A stretch of DNA of 64,000 nucleotides, taken from positions 18,629 to 82,628 of the forward strand of contig JAQXEK010000003.1 in the NCBI GenBank assembly GCA_029250885.1. Direction: 5' to 3'. The stretch comes from Planctomycetota bacterium. GTDB taxonomy: Bacteria > Planctomycetota > UBA1135 > GCA-002686595. The notes under the pieces were generated by a model that worked only from the letters and a program-made list of their open reading frames with translations, was not told the origin of the DNA and did not search any database. The translations under genes and the position numbers were made by a program. Positions 19,175 to 29,032 of this stretch are shown here, piece by piece; position 1 is the stretch's first letter; each line of letters opens with the position of its first letter.

Positions 19175-19263
19175 CCCAATATGGAAGATGCGGTCAAGAA
19201 CTGCCCCCAGGCAGTCCGAAACAGTTTCTTGGTGTTCCCCTAAAGCCCTTGATTCCCCCTGCA

Positions 19264-21231
19264 ATGAACCGCATCTCAAGCCTCGTCTCCTTGGCCACTC
19301 TGGCAATTGCCGCGACCCTTGGCTCCTGCTCCGGAGGTTCGTCCTCCTCAGGACCGGCTGCGGCCCTGGCTTCAGCCCCGGTAATCGAACTCAATTTGAC
19401 GGGTACTTATACGGACCCCGTTAGCGGCGAGCTCAAGGGTGACCCATCGGGTACGGCGACGGTGAGTTTTGACCTGGAGCAGCCCGAAGGTGCCACCGCG
19501 TCTGTGGTGGTTGAGTACAGCGTGGACCAGGGCTCCACCTGGAATACGGCCAACATACAGGAGAGCCTGGACGGGCTCGGTTCGCCGGCCAGCGCGCCGG
19601 GGACGGTGACGCCTGGTGCGAGCAGCGGCGCGTCCTTCTCCGTCACCTGGAACATGGCCTCGGACATTGGCTCCGGCAACTTCGCCGGGGGCAACGAGTC
19701 CGTCGGCTTCCCGCCGGTCGAGCTGCGGGTTGTCGTAGTGGGCGGCAAGCCGTCGCCCCCGGCAGTGGATCCCGTCGAGGTCAACCTGATGGGCCTCCCC
19801 TTAGCCAGCGAAGAGGCCATGGGTACAGCCCGCTACGACAACGTTAGCTTCGTGGCAGACGGGACCGACCTCATGGTCTTCGGCGGCGCCACCGCGCCCG
19901 GTACGACCCTGGCCGGGGGCGAGCGAGGCACCCGTCAGGGCAGCGTATCAAACTTCGTGTTCAGCCCGGCCGGCAGCCTGAGCGTAGCTCGGGCAGGCCT
20001 GGCCCAGACCCTGCTCAGCGACGGGAGCATGCTGCTGATCGGTGGCCAAAACAGCTTCTCGCCCCGCGCCGAAGTCGAGCTGTTCGACCCCGTGACCGAG
20101 ACCCTTACCGTCGTGGCTCCGCTGCTCGAGGCGCGCTCGGGCCATCGCTCGGTCCTGCTGCCGAATGGCCAGGTCGCGGTGATCGGTGGCGGATCGACCG
20201 GTGCCACGGGCGAGGTCTACGACCCCGTGGCCAACACTTGGACCGGCTTCGCGTTGGCCAACAGCTACGGAGACTTCACCGCCGTGCTGCTTGGGGACGG
20301 CCGCGTCTTCGTAGCGGGCTGCGCTCCCGCGTCCGACACACCCGTGGCAGAGTTCCTGAGCTTAGATGTCCTTGGCGCCATCGCCGCCACCGGCGCGGCG
20401 GCTCCCGGCGTGGGCCGCCACGGCGCCACGGCAACGGTGCTGCTGTCCGGCGATGTCCTTCTATTCGGGGGCCGTGATCTTGCCGGCAACCAAGTGTCGC
20501 CCGTGGCCGAGCTCTTCGATCCATTGACTGGGACCTATAGCCCTGTGACCGACGTCAACGCGGCGATTCCCGGATACTTGGCCGAAGGGCGCTGGGACCA
20601 CACCGCGACTATGGTCGGGTCGGGCAACGTGCTAATCACAGGAGGCAGGACCTCAAGCACCGGTGGCCTGCTCGCGCGCACGGACTACTTCCAACCCTCA
20701 ACCCAAAACTTCACCCCCGCTGGCAACCTGCCCGGCGCCCGAAGCGCTCACCACGTGGACCGTATTGATCAGGGCTACTACGTGATCTCGGGGGGCGTCT
20801 CTACAAGTACTGGTGTCGAGGTACCCGAGGGCAGCACGGCGACCCTGATCCCGCCGAGCGGTCCTGACCAGGCGCCTGTGGCCACGGTGGATTCCATGGT
20901 CCACGTGGGGGCCCAGGGCGTGATCTGGGTGAATTACACCCTGGCGGATGCAGAGCAGAATGACGCCCGGATTACCGTCGAGTGGAGCCTTACGCCGGCG
21001 GTCGAGTCCAGCTGGCGCAGCGCCACCCAAAAGCTAATGGGCGGAGTGCCCCTAGGCTCTGGACAGGGTCAGCTCGAAGCCCTAGCCGGAGGCTCGGCGC
21101 ACCTCTTCGGCTGGGACTTTGCCGCGGACGGCGTTTTTGACGCGGGATCTCCCCTGGATGTGCATGTGCGCGTGACACCGATCGGAAGCGCACCGGGCCT
21201 ACCCGCCGCGCTGAGCCAGATCCTGCCCTAG
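19264..21231 (+). CDS. Kelch-type beta-propeller lipoprotein
   Basis: A 655-residue exported lipoprotein. The start at 19264 gives MNRISSLVSLATLAIAATLGSC with a good lipobox (LGSC), followed by a Gly/Ser linker. Residues ~45-165 hold a beta domain repeated in part near the C-terminus (YSVDQGSTWNTANIQ compares with VEWSLTPAVESSWRSATQK). The centre (about 190-520) is a galactose-oxidase/kelch-type propeller with repeats of the form LLSDGSMLLIGGQN, LLPNGQVAVIGGGS, LLGDGRVFVAGC, LLSGDVLLFGGRD and MVGSGNVLITGG, each followed by a FDP-x-T-x-T strand. No enzymatic residues are assignable, so it may bind glycans or proteins at the cell surface. Confidence 0.75.
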   Translation: MNRISSLVSLATLAIAATLGSCSGGSSSSGPAAALASAPVIELNLTGTYTDPVSGELKGDPSGTATVSFDLEQPEGATASVVVEYSVDQGSTWNTANIQESLDGLGSPASAPGTVTPGASSGASFSVTWNMASDIGSGNFAGGNESVGFPPVELRVVVVGGKPSPPAVDPVEVNLMGLPLASEEAMGTARYDNVSFVADGTDLMVFGGATAPGTTLAGGERGTRQGSVSNFVFSPAGSLSVARAGLAQTLLSDGSMLLIGGQNSFSPRAEVELFDPVTETLTVVAPLLEARSGHRSVLLPNGQVAVIGGGSTGATGEVYDPVANTWTGFALANSYGDFTAVLLGDGRVFVAGCAPASDTPVAEFLSLDVLGAIAATGAAAPGVGRHGATATVLLSGDVLLFGGRDLAGNQVSPVAELFDPLTGTYSPVTDVNAAIPGYLAEGRWDHTATMVGSGNVLITGGRTSSTGGLLARTDYFQPSTQNFTPAGNLPGARSAHHVDRIDQGYYVISGGVSTSTGVEVPEGSTATLIPPSGPDQAPVATVDSMVHVGAQGVIWVNYTLADAEQNDARITVEWSLTPAVESSWRSATQKLMGGVPLGSGQGQLEALAGGSAHLFGWDFAADGVFDAGSPLDVHVRVTPIGSAPGLPAALSQILP

Positions 21232-21444
21232 GGCTCGGCCCAAGGACAGCTTCGGCAGGGGCGCGGAGCCCTAGGCGGGCTCTACGGGCTCAAGGGCTCG
21301 TGACAGAATTCCAGCTTGTGCGCATGGCCCGCCGCACACGGGCTTGGATTCCGTTTACAATGGATGGCTTCGCGCGGTGGACAAAAAGTCCCCAGAGCCG
21401 CGTCTCTCCGACTTCAACGTCCTCCCGTCCTTCTAGGTTCTGTC

Positions 21445-23271
21445 ATGAATACGCCTGTCCGCAACATCGCCATCGTCGCCCACGTCGACCACGGCAAGAC
21501 CACCCTCGTGGATACGATGTTCCGCTTCGCCGGCACCTTCGGTGCCCACAAGCAGGTCGCCGAGCGCGTGATGGATTCGGAAGATCAAGAGCGCGAGCGT
21601 GGTATCACAATCCTCGCGAAGAACACGGCCATTGACTACAAGGGCGTGCGCATCAACATCGTAGACACGCCCGGCCACGCCGACTTTGGCGGCCAGGTTG
21701 AGCGCACCTTGAACATGGCTGACGGCATCATCCTGCTTGTCGACGCCCGCGAGGGGCCCATGCCCCAGACGCGCTTCGTGCTAAAGAAGGCCTTCGAGCG
21801 CGGCCTCAAGGCGATGGTCATGGTCAACAAGATTGATCGCCCCGACAAGCGCCCGGAGTGGGTCCACGACCAGATCCTCGAGCTCTTCATTGACCTAGGT
21901 GCCGATGATTCGATGCTTGAGTTCCCCGTCGTCTACGGCAGTGGTCGCGACGGCTTCTGCTCCGACGAGATAGAGCCCGCAGATGGTTGGGATGGAAAGG
22001 ACCTCGAGCCCCTGTTCGATATGATTTTGCGGGAGACGCCGGACTTCGACGGCGACCTTGAGGGCAACGTGCAGTTCCAAGCTGCGACCATCGACCGCGA
22101 CGACTTCCAAGGCATGATCGCCGTGGGGCGCGTCAACCGCGGCATCCTGAAGATGGGCGACCGCATGGCCCTGTGCCACCCGGACCGGCCCCGTTACGAG
22201 AATGTGGTTATCAAGAGCCTCTTCCGCTACGAAGGCCTCGAGCGCGTGCCCGCCATCGCCGTTCCGGCTGGCGACATCGCCATCGTCGCGGGCATCGAGG
22301 GCATTGCCATCGGCGACACCCTATCCGAGTCCGAGCACCCCGATCCCATGCCGGCGATCAAGGTGGACGAGCCGACCATCTCCATGGTCTTCTCGATCAA
22401 CGACTCGCCCTTCGCGGGCAAGGAGGGCAAGTACGTCACCAGCCGCCACGTCCTCGGTCGCCTCGAAAAGGCCGCCGTTCGCGACGCCGCGCTCACGATC
22501 AAGCCTACGGACAGCGCCGATAGCTACGAGGTTCTTGGGCGCGGTGTGATGCACCTCTCTGTGCTCATGGAGAACATGCGCCGGGAAAATTTCGAATTCG
22601 CGGTCTCAAAGCCGCGGGTCATTATCAAGGATGTGGATGGCGTCAGCTGCGAGCCTATCGAGCGCGCGACGGTGGAGACCCCGTCGGATTCAGCCGGCCG
22701 CATCATCGAATACCTTGGCCGTCGCCGCGGCGTGCTCGAGAACATGGACGCCGATGGCGCCATGACCAAGCTCGAGTTCTTCATTCCGTCCCGTGGCCTG
22801 ATCGGCGCGCGTACCGCCCTGTTGACCCTATCCCAAGGCGAGGCCATCCTATCCCACGTTTTCGAGCGCTGGGAAGCTGACGGAGGCGTCATCCCGCGCC
22901 GCCAGAACGGCGTGCTAATCTCCGACCGCAACGGCACGGTGATCCCCTATGCTCTGGACGGACTCCAGGATCGCGGTACATTCTTCGTCTCGCCCGGAGA
23001 CGATGTCTACGAGGGCATGGTTGTCGGTGAATACAACCGCGAAGGCGACCTGCCGCTTAACGTGTGCCGGACAAAGAAGCTCACGAACATGCGCGCCTCG
23101 GGTCGCGACGAGAACACCAAGATCGCCCCGCCGCGCCAGATGTCTCTCGAGGAGTTCTTAGAGTATGTCGAGAGCGACGAACGCCTTGAGATCACCCCGA
23201 AGAGCTTGCGGTTGCGCAAGACTCTGCTGGATCCGAATGCGCGCAAGCGGGCTTCCCGCGCTGGCGTTTAA
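21445..23271 (+). CDS. typA: Translational GTPase TypA/BipA
   Basis: Ribosome-associated GTPase of the EF-G superfamily involved in stress responses and 50S assembly. With the start at 21445 ([20 protein letters not shown]) it has 608 residues, almost the same as E. coli BipA, although the frame is open further upstream. GTPase motifs: G1 AHVDHGKTT (12-20), G2 RGITI, G3 DTPGH, G4 NKID. The C-terminal half has the BipA-specific blocks [16 protein letters not shown] and [18 protein letters not shown]. It stands alone and is followed by a very stable hairpin terminator. Confidence 0.95.
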   Translation: MNTPVRNIAIVAHVDHGKTTLVDTMFRFAGTFGAHKQVAERVMDSEDQERERGITILAKNTAIDYKGVRINIVDTPGHADFGGQVERTLNMADGIILLVDAREGPMPQTRFVLKKAFERGLKAMVMVNKIDRPDKRPEWVHDQILELFIDLGADDSMLEFPVVYGSGRDGFCSDEIEPADGWDGKDLEPLFDMILRETPDFDGDLEGNVQFQAATIDRDDFQGMIAVGRVNRGILKMGDRMALCHPDRPRYENVVIKSLFRYEGLERVPAIAVPAGDIAIVAGIEGIAIGDTLSESEHPDPMPAIKVDEPTISMVFSINDSPFAGKEGKYVTSRHVLGRLEKAAVRDAALTIKPTDSADSYEVLGRGVMHLSVLMENMRRENFEFAVSKPRVIIKDVDGVSCEPIERATVETPSDSAGRIIEYLGRRRGVLENMDADGAMTKLEFFIPSRGLIGARTALLTLSQGEAILSHVFERWEADGGVIPRRQNGVLISDRNGTVIPYALDGLQDRGTFFVSPGDDVYEGMVVGEYNREGDLPLNVCRTKKLTNMRASGRDENTKIAPPRQMSLEEFLEYVESDERLEITPKSLRLRKTLLDPNARKRASRAGV

Positions 23272-23292
23272 GAGAAACCGGATTCGTTGTAG

Positions 23293-23325
23293 CGCGCCGC
23301 CGCACCCTGTGGGTGTGGCGGCGCG
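23293..23325 (+). terminator. Strong hairpin after typA
   Basis: A 15-bp stem with a 3-nt loop starts 21 bp after the typA stop (left arm 23293-23307, loop TGT, right arm 23311-23325, one G-U pair). The downstream T content is modest, so it may act as an intrinsic terminator or as an mRNA 3'-end stabiliser. It insulates the next gene, which lies 250 bp away. Confidence 0.6.
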
Positions 23326-23574
23326 TTGCGTTGAAACGCTCCGCGGAGAGGATTCGCTGCGCTCCACTCTCGGCCTAGCTACCCCAGGTCTAGCGGTTCG
23401 AGGTGCACGTAAACGGGGCGCTGTTTTAATCACCTCGCTTGTAGTGGAAAGGTTGCGCGCCCCATCCTGCGCGCAGCACCCAAATAAGCCCAGCGCAGCG
23501 TTACTCCCCCTCCATTTTATAACGACCGCATTAAGGCGCGAGAAAATGGGCCGCTTGCTAGATAAGATTTGAAC

Positions 23575-24966
23575 ATGAGAAAACTACTGCTAATCCCCAT
23601 GTTGGCTGCAGTACTTGTTGGATCGGGCTTTTCCAAGGGCGCGGACGAACAGGCTAAGCTGCAAGCTAAGTACGAAAAGAAGATTGCCAAGGACTTCGTC
23701 TCCTACGGCAACTGGATGCTGGACTATGACGCCGCGCGTGCGAAGGCAAAGGCAGAGGGCAAGCTGCTCTTCACCTACTTCACGCGATCATATGCCCCCT
23801 GACCTCCCTGTGACGTCCTGGAGGGCCGTGCGCTCTCCGACCCAGCATTCCCCGCGTTCAGTGAAACCGTCGTGCCATACATAAGTATCGCCACGAACCT
23901 AGACAACGTCCCCCACGACAAGCTGCTCCAAGAGAAGGGCTTTAGGGGCTTTCCGACCCTTGCCTTTATGGATGCCGCAGGCAACGTGATTGGGCAGCCG
24001 TACGACCGAACGTTGGCCGCCTTCTCTAGCTCGCGCGATGCGCTGATGGCCATCGGCGAGGTTCGCCGCAAGTCCGATGCTGGTGACATGAACGCCGCCG
24101 TCGAGCTGCTGTTTCTAGAATACACCCTAGGCACCATCGACGCCGAAGCCCTTCAGATCGGTGTTGGGGAGCTAGCCGATCACGCCAGCCGCGAGCAGCT
24201 TGCCAGAGCTAAGCAGATCGGCTTGGACGGCGACATCTATGACCTGTACCTGATCAGCCTTGAAGACGACGAGTCCTATGCCACGGTGAAGATGCTCGCT
24301 ATGCTAGATGCTGGCCAGATGCCTACACCGGGATCCCGTGCCTGTATCGGCTTCTGGAGCGCCCTTGGCGAGCACGCCCGCGAGAAAGGCGATGCTGAGC
24401 TGCTGCGCCGTGTGGTTAGGGGCATGCGCGCAGACATGGCTTCGGACAATAGCTCCATGCAGCAGGCCGATGGCTACGAGGAGATCGCCGTTGGGATCGA
24501 CAAGCGCGACGCCTTGGTTGCACGCCAAGACGCCGGCGAGAAGAAACTGGAGGCTCAGATCCTGCTGATCGAGGCCAATATTGACGCTGTCAACTTCACC
24601 GCATTCCGCGGGCGTCTTGCTGCGGCCATGGCTGTCGCGACTGACGAGGAGAAGACCGAGCTTCAGCAAGCCGGAGTTGACCTGGAAGTTAAGGAAATCA
24701 TGGATAGCTATGAGAGTGGTGGTGACCGCGATGAGACCCATCTGCGGCTCATGGCCCTTTTGGTGACCAATGACCCCGCGCCTTCCGGGGATCTTTTGGG
24801 GATGCTGGGCCTGCCCATCTACTACTACTCGCGTTCTGTCACGGATCCTGCTGTCCTCGACAAGCACGCGGCCACCCTCACCGCACGGTATGGTGCCGAT
24901 TCCCAGGCCGCGAAACTAGCAGAGATACTCAAGGACGCCGCCGAGAAGTTGCGCAGCACGAAGTAG
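23575..24966 (+). CDS. Candidate selenoprotein: exported thioredoxin-like protein with U-P-P-C motif
   Basis: Two open segments (23575-23799 and 23803-24966) are in the same frame, separated by a single TGA at 23800-23802. Read as selenocysteine at codon 76, the product has 463 residues: a signal peptide (MRKLLLIPMLAAVLVGSGFS), a thioredoxin-like domain with KAEGKLLFTYFTRSYAP-U-PPC, a downstream GFRGFPTLAFMD block with the cis-Pro expected for thioredoxin folds, and a C-terminal ~290-residue helical region. The TGA falls exactly where the first Cys of the CxxC redox motif should be. No other lesion occurs in nearly 390 downstream codons. A hairpin with SECIS geometry follows. It is probably a periplasmic thiol/selenol oxidoreductase. 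The alternative is a recent nonsense mutation of a Cys codon. An in-frame TTG at 23569 is a less likely start. Confidence 0.8.
23815..23841 (+). promoter_or_regulatory. Predicted bacterial SECIS-like hairpin
   Basis: Hand folding of the mRNA just after the TGA gives a stem of three pairs (23815-23817 with 23839-23841), a two-base bulge CU (23818-23819), then seven pairs (23820-23826 with 23832-23838, one G-U) and a 5-nt apical loop CGUGC. The loop starts 24 nt after the UGA and has G as its second base. Known bacterial SECIS elements have the loop roughly 16-37 nt from the UGA with a G in the first two loop positions. SelB would bind here. No folding energy was computed. Confidence 0.6.
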
Positions 24967-25004
24967 CCGCCGGCTCTTTGCACTAGAGAGTTGCGGTCAT
25001 TGAC

Positions 25005-25044
25005 GAGCCGCGCGCTCCGGGAACCATCCCGGAGCGCGCGGCTC
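25005..25044. terminator. Bidirectional intrinsic terminator
   Basis: A perfect 18-bp inverted repeat with loop ACCA (arms 25005-25022 and 25027-25044), followed on the plus strand by TTTGTTT. It lies between the convergent ends of the candidate selenoprotein gene (stop 24966) and the sulfatase gene (stop 25074), so it probably serves both. Confidence 0.88.
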
Positions 25045-25073
25045 TTTGTTTGCCCTGTCCAGATTCGCGGTGC

Positions 25074-26768
25074 CTATTCCACGTCCCCGTAGACTTCCCG
25101 CAGGCGCTGCAGCTCAAGCTCCAGCTCGCCCTGGACCACGGCATACTCAGGTGCGCCGAAGCAGCTCTCCAGCTCGTCTGGATCGCGCTCGAGGTCAAAC
25201 ATCTCCCACTCGTTGAGGTCGTGGTAGTAGATCAGCTTGTGGCGCTCAGTGCGCACACCGTAGTGCGGCGGCACCGCGTGGATGCCGACCTCGAAGTAGC
25301 GGTAGTAGATCGAGTCGCGCCACTCGCCCTTGCTCAGCTCTTCGCCGCGCAGAAGCGGAACCAGACTCTGGCCTTGCATCGCCTCCGGAATCTCGATGCC
25401 GGCGACCTCCAGGAACGTCGGTGCGAAGTCCAAGTTTTGGACGAGGTGTGCGTCGGTGCCGCCAGGGGCGACCGTGCCGGGCCAGCGCACGACTAGGGGC
25501 AGCTGTAAGCTTTGCTCGTACATCCAGCGCTTGTCATACCAGCCGTGCTCCCCAAGGAAGAACCCCTGGTCCGAGCTGTAGACCACGATTGTGTTCTCGT
25601 CCAGGCCGTTCGCCTCAAGCCATTCAGTCACCCGCCCCACGGAGTCATCAACACCGTTAATGCAGCGCAGGTAGTCCTTGATGTAGCGCTGGTACTTCCA
25701 ACTCGTCAGCGCGTCGCCCTCGAGCTCGCCAGCCTGGCGCGCGTCGCGGAATGCCTCGTTACCCGGCGTGTAGGCTGCCAGCCAAGCCTTGCGCTGCTCG
25801 TCGTTCATGCGCGCCTCTATTCCCGCCGCCCATCTGTCTGGGCCGTCGAGCTCGACCGAGTCCGGATCCTCAAGGCCCCAATAGACCGTGGGGACCTTTA
25901 GGTCGTACCACAGCCACATGTGGTCGGTGATGCTCATCTCTTGGGTCTGGGCCCCGCTGGCCCGGCCTTGGTAGTCGTCAAACAGGGTCACCGGCTCGGG
26001 TAGATCCTCGTCCGCGTAAAGAGTGTGCTGATCCGGCGACGGCATCCAATTTCGGTGGGGCGCCTTGTGCTGCAGCATCAGCAAGAACGGCTTCTCGGGA
26101 TCGCGCTGCTCCTCCAGCCACGCCAAGCCTAGATCCGTAGTCACCTCTGTGGCATAGCCTTCGATGCGCTGGGTTTCGGTCATGCTCTCAGCCGCTTGCC
26201 GTTCGACGCTGGCCTCTTCGTCATAGTTGGCGGCGGGGCGAATGAACTCCGGCGCGTAGTACTGTCCCTGGCCCGGCAGAACGGCCCAGTAATCAAAGCC
26301 CGTAGGATTAGTCTTGAGGTGCCACTTGCCGATTAGGGCCGTCTGGTATCCCCCATCGCGCAAGAGCTTGGGGAAGGTCACCTGACTTCCGTCGAAGATG
26401 CTGCCGTTGTCTGTGACGCCATTCACGTTACTGTGCTTGCCCGTTAGGACCACGGCCCGGGCCGGCGCACAGATACCGTTGGTGCAGAAGGCACTATCAA
26501 AGCGCATGCCAGCGGCGGCAAGGGAGTCGATGTTGGGCGTCTCGGCATAGCTCGCCACAACCGAATTTTGGTACGTGCCGATAGCAGCGGTCGCATGGTC
26601 GTCGGAGTAGATAAAGACGATGTTGGGCCGTGCTCTCTGGGAAGACTCCGGCGCGTCTTGGCGCGGCTTAGTCTTGCCGTTCGAAATCCCCGAGCAGGAC
26701 GCCACCAGGGCTAAGGCCATGGCCGAAAGGGGACCAGCCCAGGGGCTCTTCATTGCACTTGAGTTCAT
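25074..26768 (-). CDS. Exported sulfatase (lipoprotein)
   Basis: Type I sulfatase that removes sulfate esters, most likely from marine polysaccharides. The catalytic motif CAPAR (C100) has the Cys that is oxidised to formylglycine. Metal-site and family blocks are NIVFIYSDDHA near residue 50, GKWHLK, and SDQGFFLGEHGWYDKRWMYE in the C-terminal half. The N-terminus carries a lipobox (LVASC, C25), so the enzyme is probably anchored outside the cytoplasm. ATG at 26768 is preceded by AGGTGA at good distance; the GTG three codons upstream lies inside that ribosome-binding site. It is the third gene of the CBM9-like/GH130/sulfatase operon, 76 bp after GH130. The formylglycine-generating enzyme is not in this window. 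Confidence 0.93.
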   Translation of the reverse strand: MNSSAMKSPWAGPLSAMALALVASCSGISNGKTKPRQDAPESSQRARPNIVFIYSDDHATAAIGTYQNSVVASYAETPNIDSLAAAGMRFDSAFCTNGICAPARAVVLTGKHSNVNGVTDNGSIFDGSQVTFPKLLRDGGYQTALIGKWHLKTNPTGFDYWAVLPGQGQYYAPEFIRPAANYDEEASVERQAAESMTETQRIEGYATEVTTDLGLAWLEEQRDPEKPFLLMLQHKAPHRNWMPSPDQHTLYADEDLPEPVTLFDDYQGRASGAQTQEMSITDHMWLWYDLKVPTVYWGLEDPDSVELDGPDRWAAGIEARMNDEQRKAWLAAYTPGNEAFRDARQAGELEGDALTSWKYQRYIKDYLRCINGVDDSVGRVTEWLEANGLDENTIVVYSSDQGFFLGEHGWYDKRWMYEQSLQLPLVVRWPGTVAPGGTDAHLVQNLDFAPTFLEVAGIEIPEAMQGQSLVPLLRGEELSKGEWRDSIYYRYFEVGIHAVPPHYGVRTERHKLIYYHDLNEWEMFDLERDPDELESCFGAPEYAVVQGELELELQRLREVYGDVE

Positions 26769-26844
26769 GGGGATCACCTGGGCCAGTGGCCATCAGCTCG
26801 GACTTCGCGATTGGATGCGCCGCAGTATGCGGCGGAGAGGGAGA

Positions 26845-27813
26845 CTACTGCTGGACCCGGGCGCAGGCCTCGAGCAGCGCGCCGACGGTCGTGCGGCAGC
26901 GCGCCACACAGGTGTCGGCGGCACCGTAATAGACCAGCACCTCGCTGGCCTCGTCGGCAAAGCCGTCCGCGTCTAAGTCGCGCACCAGCCAGCCGCTGGG
27001 GAAAACGACGTTCGGGACTTGGCCCGTTAGTTCGTAGACCTCGCGTGGCTCCAGGATGTTGTCCCAGGTCCGCGCGAGCACCCTAGACGGGTCTTGCAAG
27101 TCCAAGAGCGCAGCGCCGGCTTGGTAGATGTTTGAGCTGGCAAAGTGAGTCGCGACGCCGTGGTAAATGTGCAGCCACCCCCGGCGTGTCTTGACCGGCG
27201 GTGGGCCTGAGCCGATCAGCTCGTCCCAATAGCGCCAGCGACCTTCGAGCACGGGCGCGCCGACAAGCGACCAGTGGACCAGGTCCGTAGACTCACTTAG
27301 GCGGATGGCGTCGCCCGTGGCCACGCCGCCAGCTGTGGTGGTTCCATTGGGGCGCTCTAGGCGCAGGTAGCGGCCGCCGATCTGCTCGGGAAACAGTACG
27401 CCGTTGCGCGAGGCATCTTCCGAGAAGCCTAGGAACCGGAAGCGCTGCATGTCGTCTGTGACCGCGACACCAAGGCGGCAAGCATCGTCCATGTCAGCGG
27501 CAAAGATAACCACGACCTGGTTTCCGATGGCGGTCAGGCGCGGATCGTAGATGTGGTGGATGGTGCGGGCCTCGGATTCGATGCCCTCGAAGGTGACGCA
27601 GGCTTCCGCGACTTTGAAACTTCGGCCATCCGTAGACGAGGCTAGCACCAAAGACGTGGCCCGAGACCGCGCTTGTACTCGCAGCATCAGGTAGTCGCGC
27701 CCGCGGAAGTGAACCGCGCCCGGGTTAAAGACGGACGAGGGATCGATGAGCCCTGTGGCTGTCGGGATGTCGGCGCGGGTCAGTAGCGGCGTCTTGGGGT
27801 CACGCTCTAGCAT
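26845..27813 (-). CDS. GH130-family glycoside phosphorylase/hydrolase
   Basis: A 322-residue five-bladed propeller enzyme of the GH130 type. Family blocks: FNPGAVHFRGRDYLMLRVQ, YDPRLTAIG (with the Asp that acts on the glycosidic bond in this family), NGVLFPEQIGGRYLRLERPN, GPPPVKTRRGWLHIYHG and VFPSGWLV, ending with LVYYGAADTCV. GH130 members act on beta-1,2- or beta-1,4-mannosides by phosphorolysis or hydrolysis; the subfamily cannot be set from this reading. There is no signal peptide, so it should act in the cytoplasm on imported oligosaccharides. The start overlaps the stop of the upstream CBM9-like gene by one base (TAATG), a sign of coupled translation. Confidence 0.88.
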   Translation of the reverse strand: MLERDPKTPLLTRADIPTATGLIDPSSVFNPGAVHFRGRDYLMLRVQARSRATSLVLASSTDGRSFKVAEACVTFEGIESEARTIHHIYDPRLTAIGNQVVVIFAADMDDACRLGVAVTDDMQRFRFLGFSEDASRNGVLFPEQIGGRYLRLERPNGTTTAGGVATGDAIRLSESTDLVHWSLVGAPVLEGRWRYWDELIGSGPPPVKTRRGWLHIYHGVATHFASSNIYQAGAALLDLQDPSRVLARTWDNILEPREVYELTGQVPNVVFPSGWLVRDLDADGFADEASEVLVYYGAADTCVARCRTTVGALLEACARVQQ

Positions 27814-28973
27814 TACCAGATGTGCCCCTTCTCGTCGATGCGCAGGGTCATACCGCGATGGTCTGTCGTCCAGGTCAACACGGCCTCGAAACCCGATGGC
27901 GTGGGGTAAAGAGACAGCTCGCAGCCGGACTCGGCAAGCAGTACTTGGGCCAGCAGTGAGAGCTTTGTGGGGTCAGCAGTGAAGCTGTGTGTCAGGCCGC
28001 GCAGGGCGTGCATGCTGTCGTAGACCTCGTGCAAGAGCTCGCGCTGGACGAGGTCTGCGGGGGGAACGAAAGCCCGCTCGGTCCTCTGGTCTGTGGCCCC
28101 CTCCTCGGCGAACATCACCAGCCCCCACGACTCGGGTTCGTGCATGGCGATCACACCCTGGGGCGACCAGACCCAGTTGTCCTCGGGTAGGCGCTCGCCG
28201 GCGGGGCCCTTGCGCTTCACATACCCGCGCTCGCCCTCCACCTTGTCCAGCTGCCATTGGACGCGGCTAAAGTTCACCCACCACACGTCCCCATCGACGG
28301 GCGGTACCGGGCGGCCCGCGATGGCCGCCAAGGCGTGGAAGGGAATCGCGATCTCCATGGTCCAGCCCTGGTCCACATCGCGGTTATCGTTCAGAGTCCC
28401 CATCATCCGCACGCCGCTCAACAGACCCGGCGTGTCGAACTCGTGCAAGGCCGGGCCACCGTCGCGGTAGGGCTTCTCGAGTAACAGGTCCCACTCGGTG
28501 CCGAGGGCGTTGATCTCCAGCTCGTAGTAGTCGTGGGTGTCGCCATCGGGGTCGATGAAGACCTCGAAATCGTTGTCATAGAAGATGACCGAGTCGCGCT
28601 TAGTCAGGGTTGCCCAAAGGTCGGGCTCCTCCATGATCGCGCCGATGTAGAAGTAGTCGTCATCCCACAGCATCTTGGCGCGGGTTTTGTGGCGCGGCGC
28701 GGGGAGAGCGCTGCCTTGGATGTCCACGAACAGTCCCGTTTCGGGTGCGCCGAGCCAAGAAGACTCGTCCAGCTTGCCGTCCACCACCATCGATGTACCG
28801 GCCCGGAGCGCCACGTAAGTCTGGCGCTCGTCCAAGGCAGAATCCCTAACGCCGCCTGCGCTTGCCCCAGGGGGCTCGACGGCCCCGGATGGCGACCGCA
28901 GGGCCGGGGCATCGGGGGTGGACTGGCAGGAGAAAGCACACAGGGGAAGAACGAGCAGGGGCACGACTTTCAT
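27813..28973 (-). CDS. CBM9-like sugar-binding lipoprotein
   Basis: A 386-residue exported lipoprotein (signal MKVVPLLVLPLCAFSC). Residues ~60-270 have the carbohydrate-binding family 9 / carbohydrate-binding-like fold: VDGKLDESSW at the start, AKMLWDDDYFYIGA, NDFEVFIDPDGDTHDYYELEINALG, and WTMEIAIPFHAL. The C-terminal ~100 residues contain a helical segment (LVQRELLHEVYDSMHALRG). Proteins of this type usually present sugars or accompany glycan-degrading enzymes. It is the first gene of a minus-strand operon with GH130 and the sulfatase, and divergent from the symporter gene. Confidence 0.82.
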   Translation of the reverse strand: MKVVPLLVLPLCAFSCQSTPDAPALRSPSGAVEPPGASAGGVRDSALDERQTYVALRAGTSMVVDGKLDESSWLGAPETGLFVDIQGSALPAPRHKTRAKMLWDDDYFYIGAIMEEPDLWATLTKRDSVIFYDNDFEVFIDPDGDTHDYYELEINALGTEWDLLLEKPYRDGGPALHEFDTPGLLSGVRMMGTLNDNRDVDQGWTMEIAIPFHALAAIAGRPVPPVDGDVWWVNFSRVQWQLDKVEGERGYVKRKGPAGERLPEDNWVWSPQGVIAMHEPESWGLVMFAEEGATDQRTERAFVPPADLVQRELLHEVYDSMHALRGLTHSFTADPTKLSLLAQVLLAESGCELSLYPTPSGFEAVLTWTTDHRGMTLRIDEKGHIW

Positions 28974-29032
28974 GTGCCCAACGATAGCACGGGAGCCTTT
29001 CGGTGGACCAGTCTGTCGCCTACACTTGGTCG

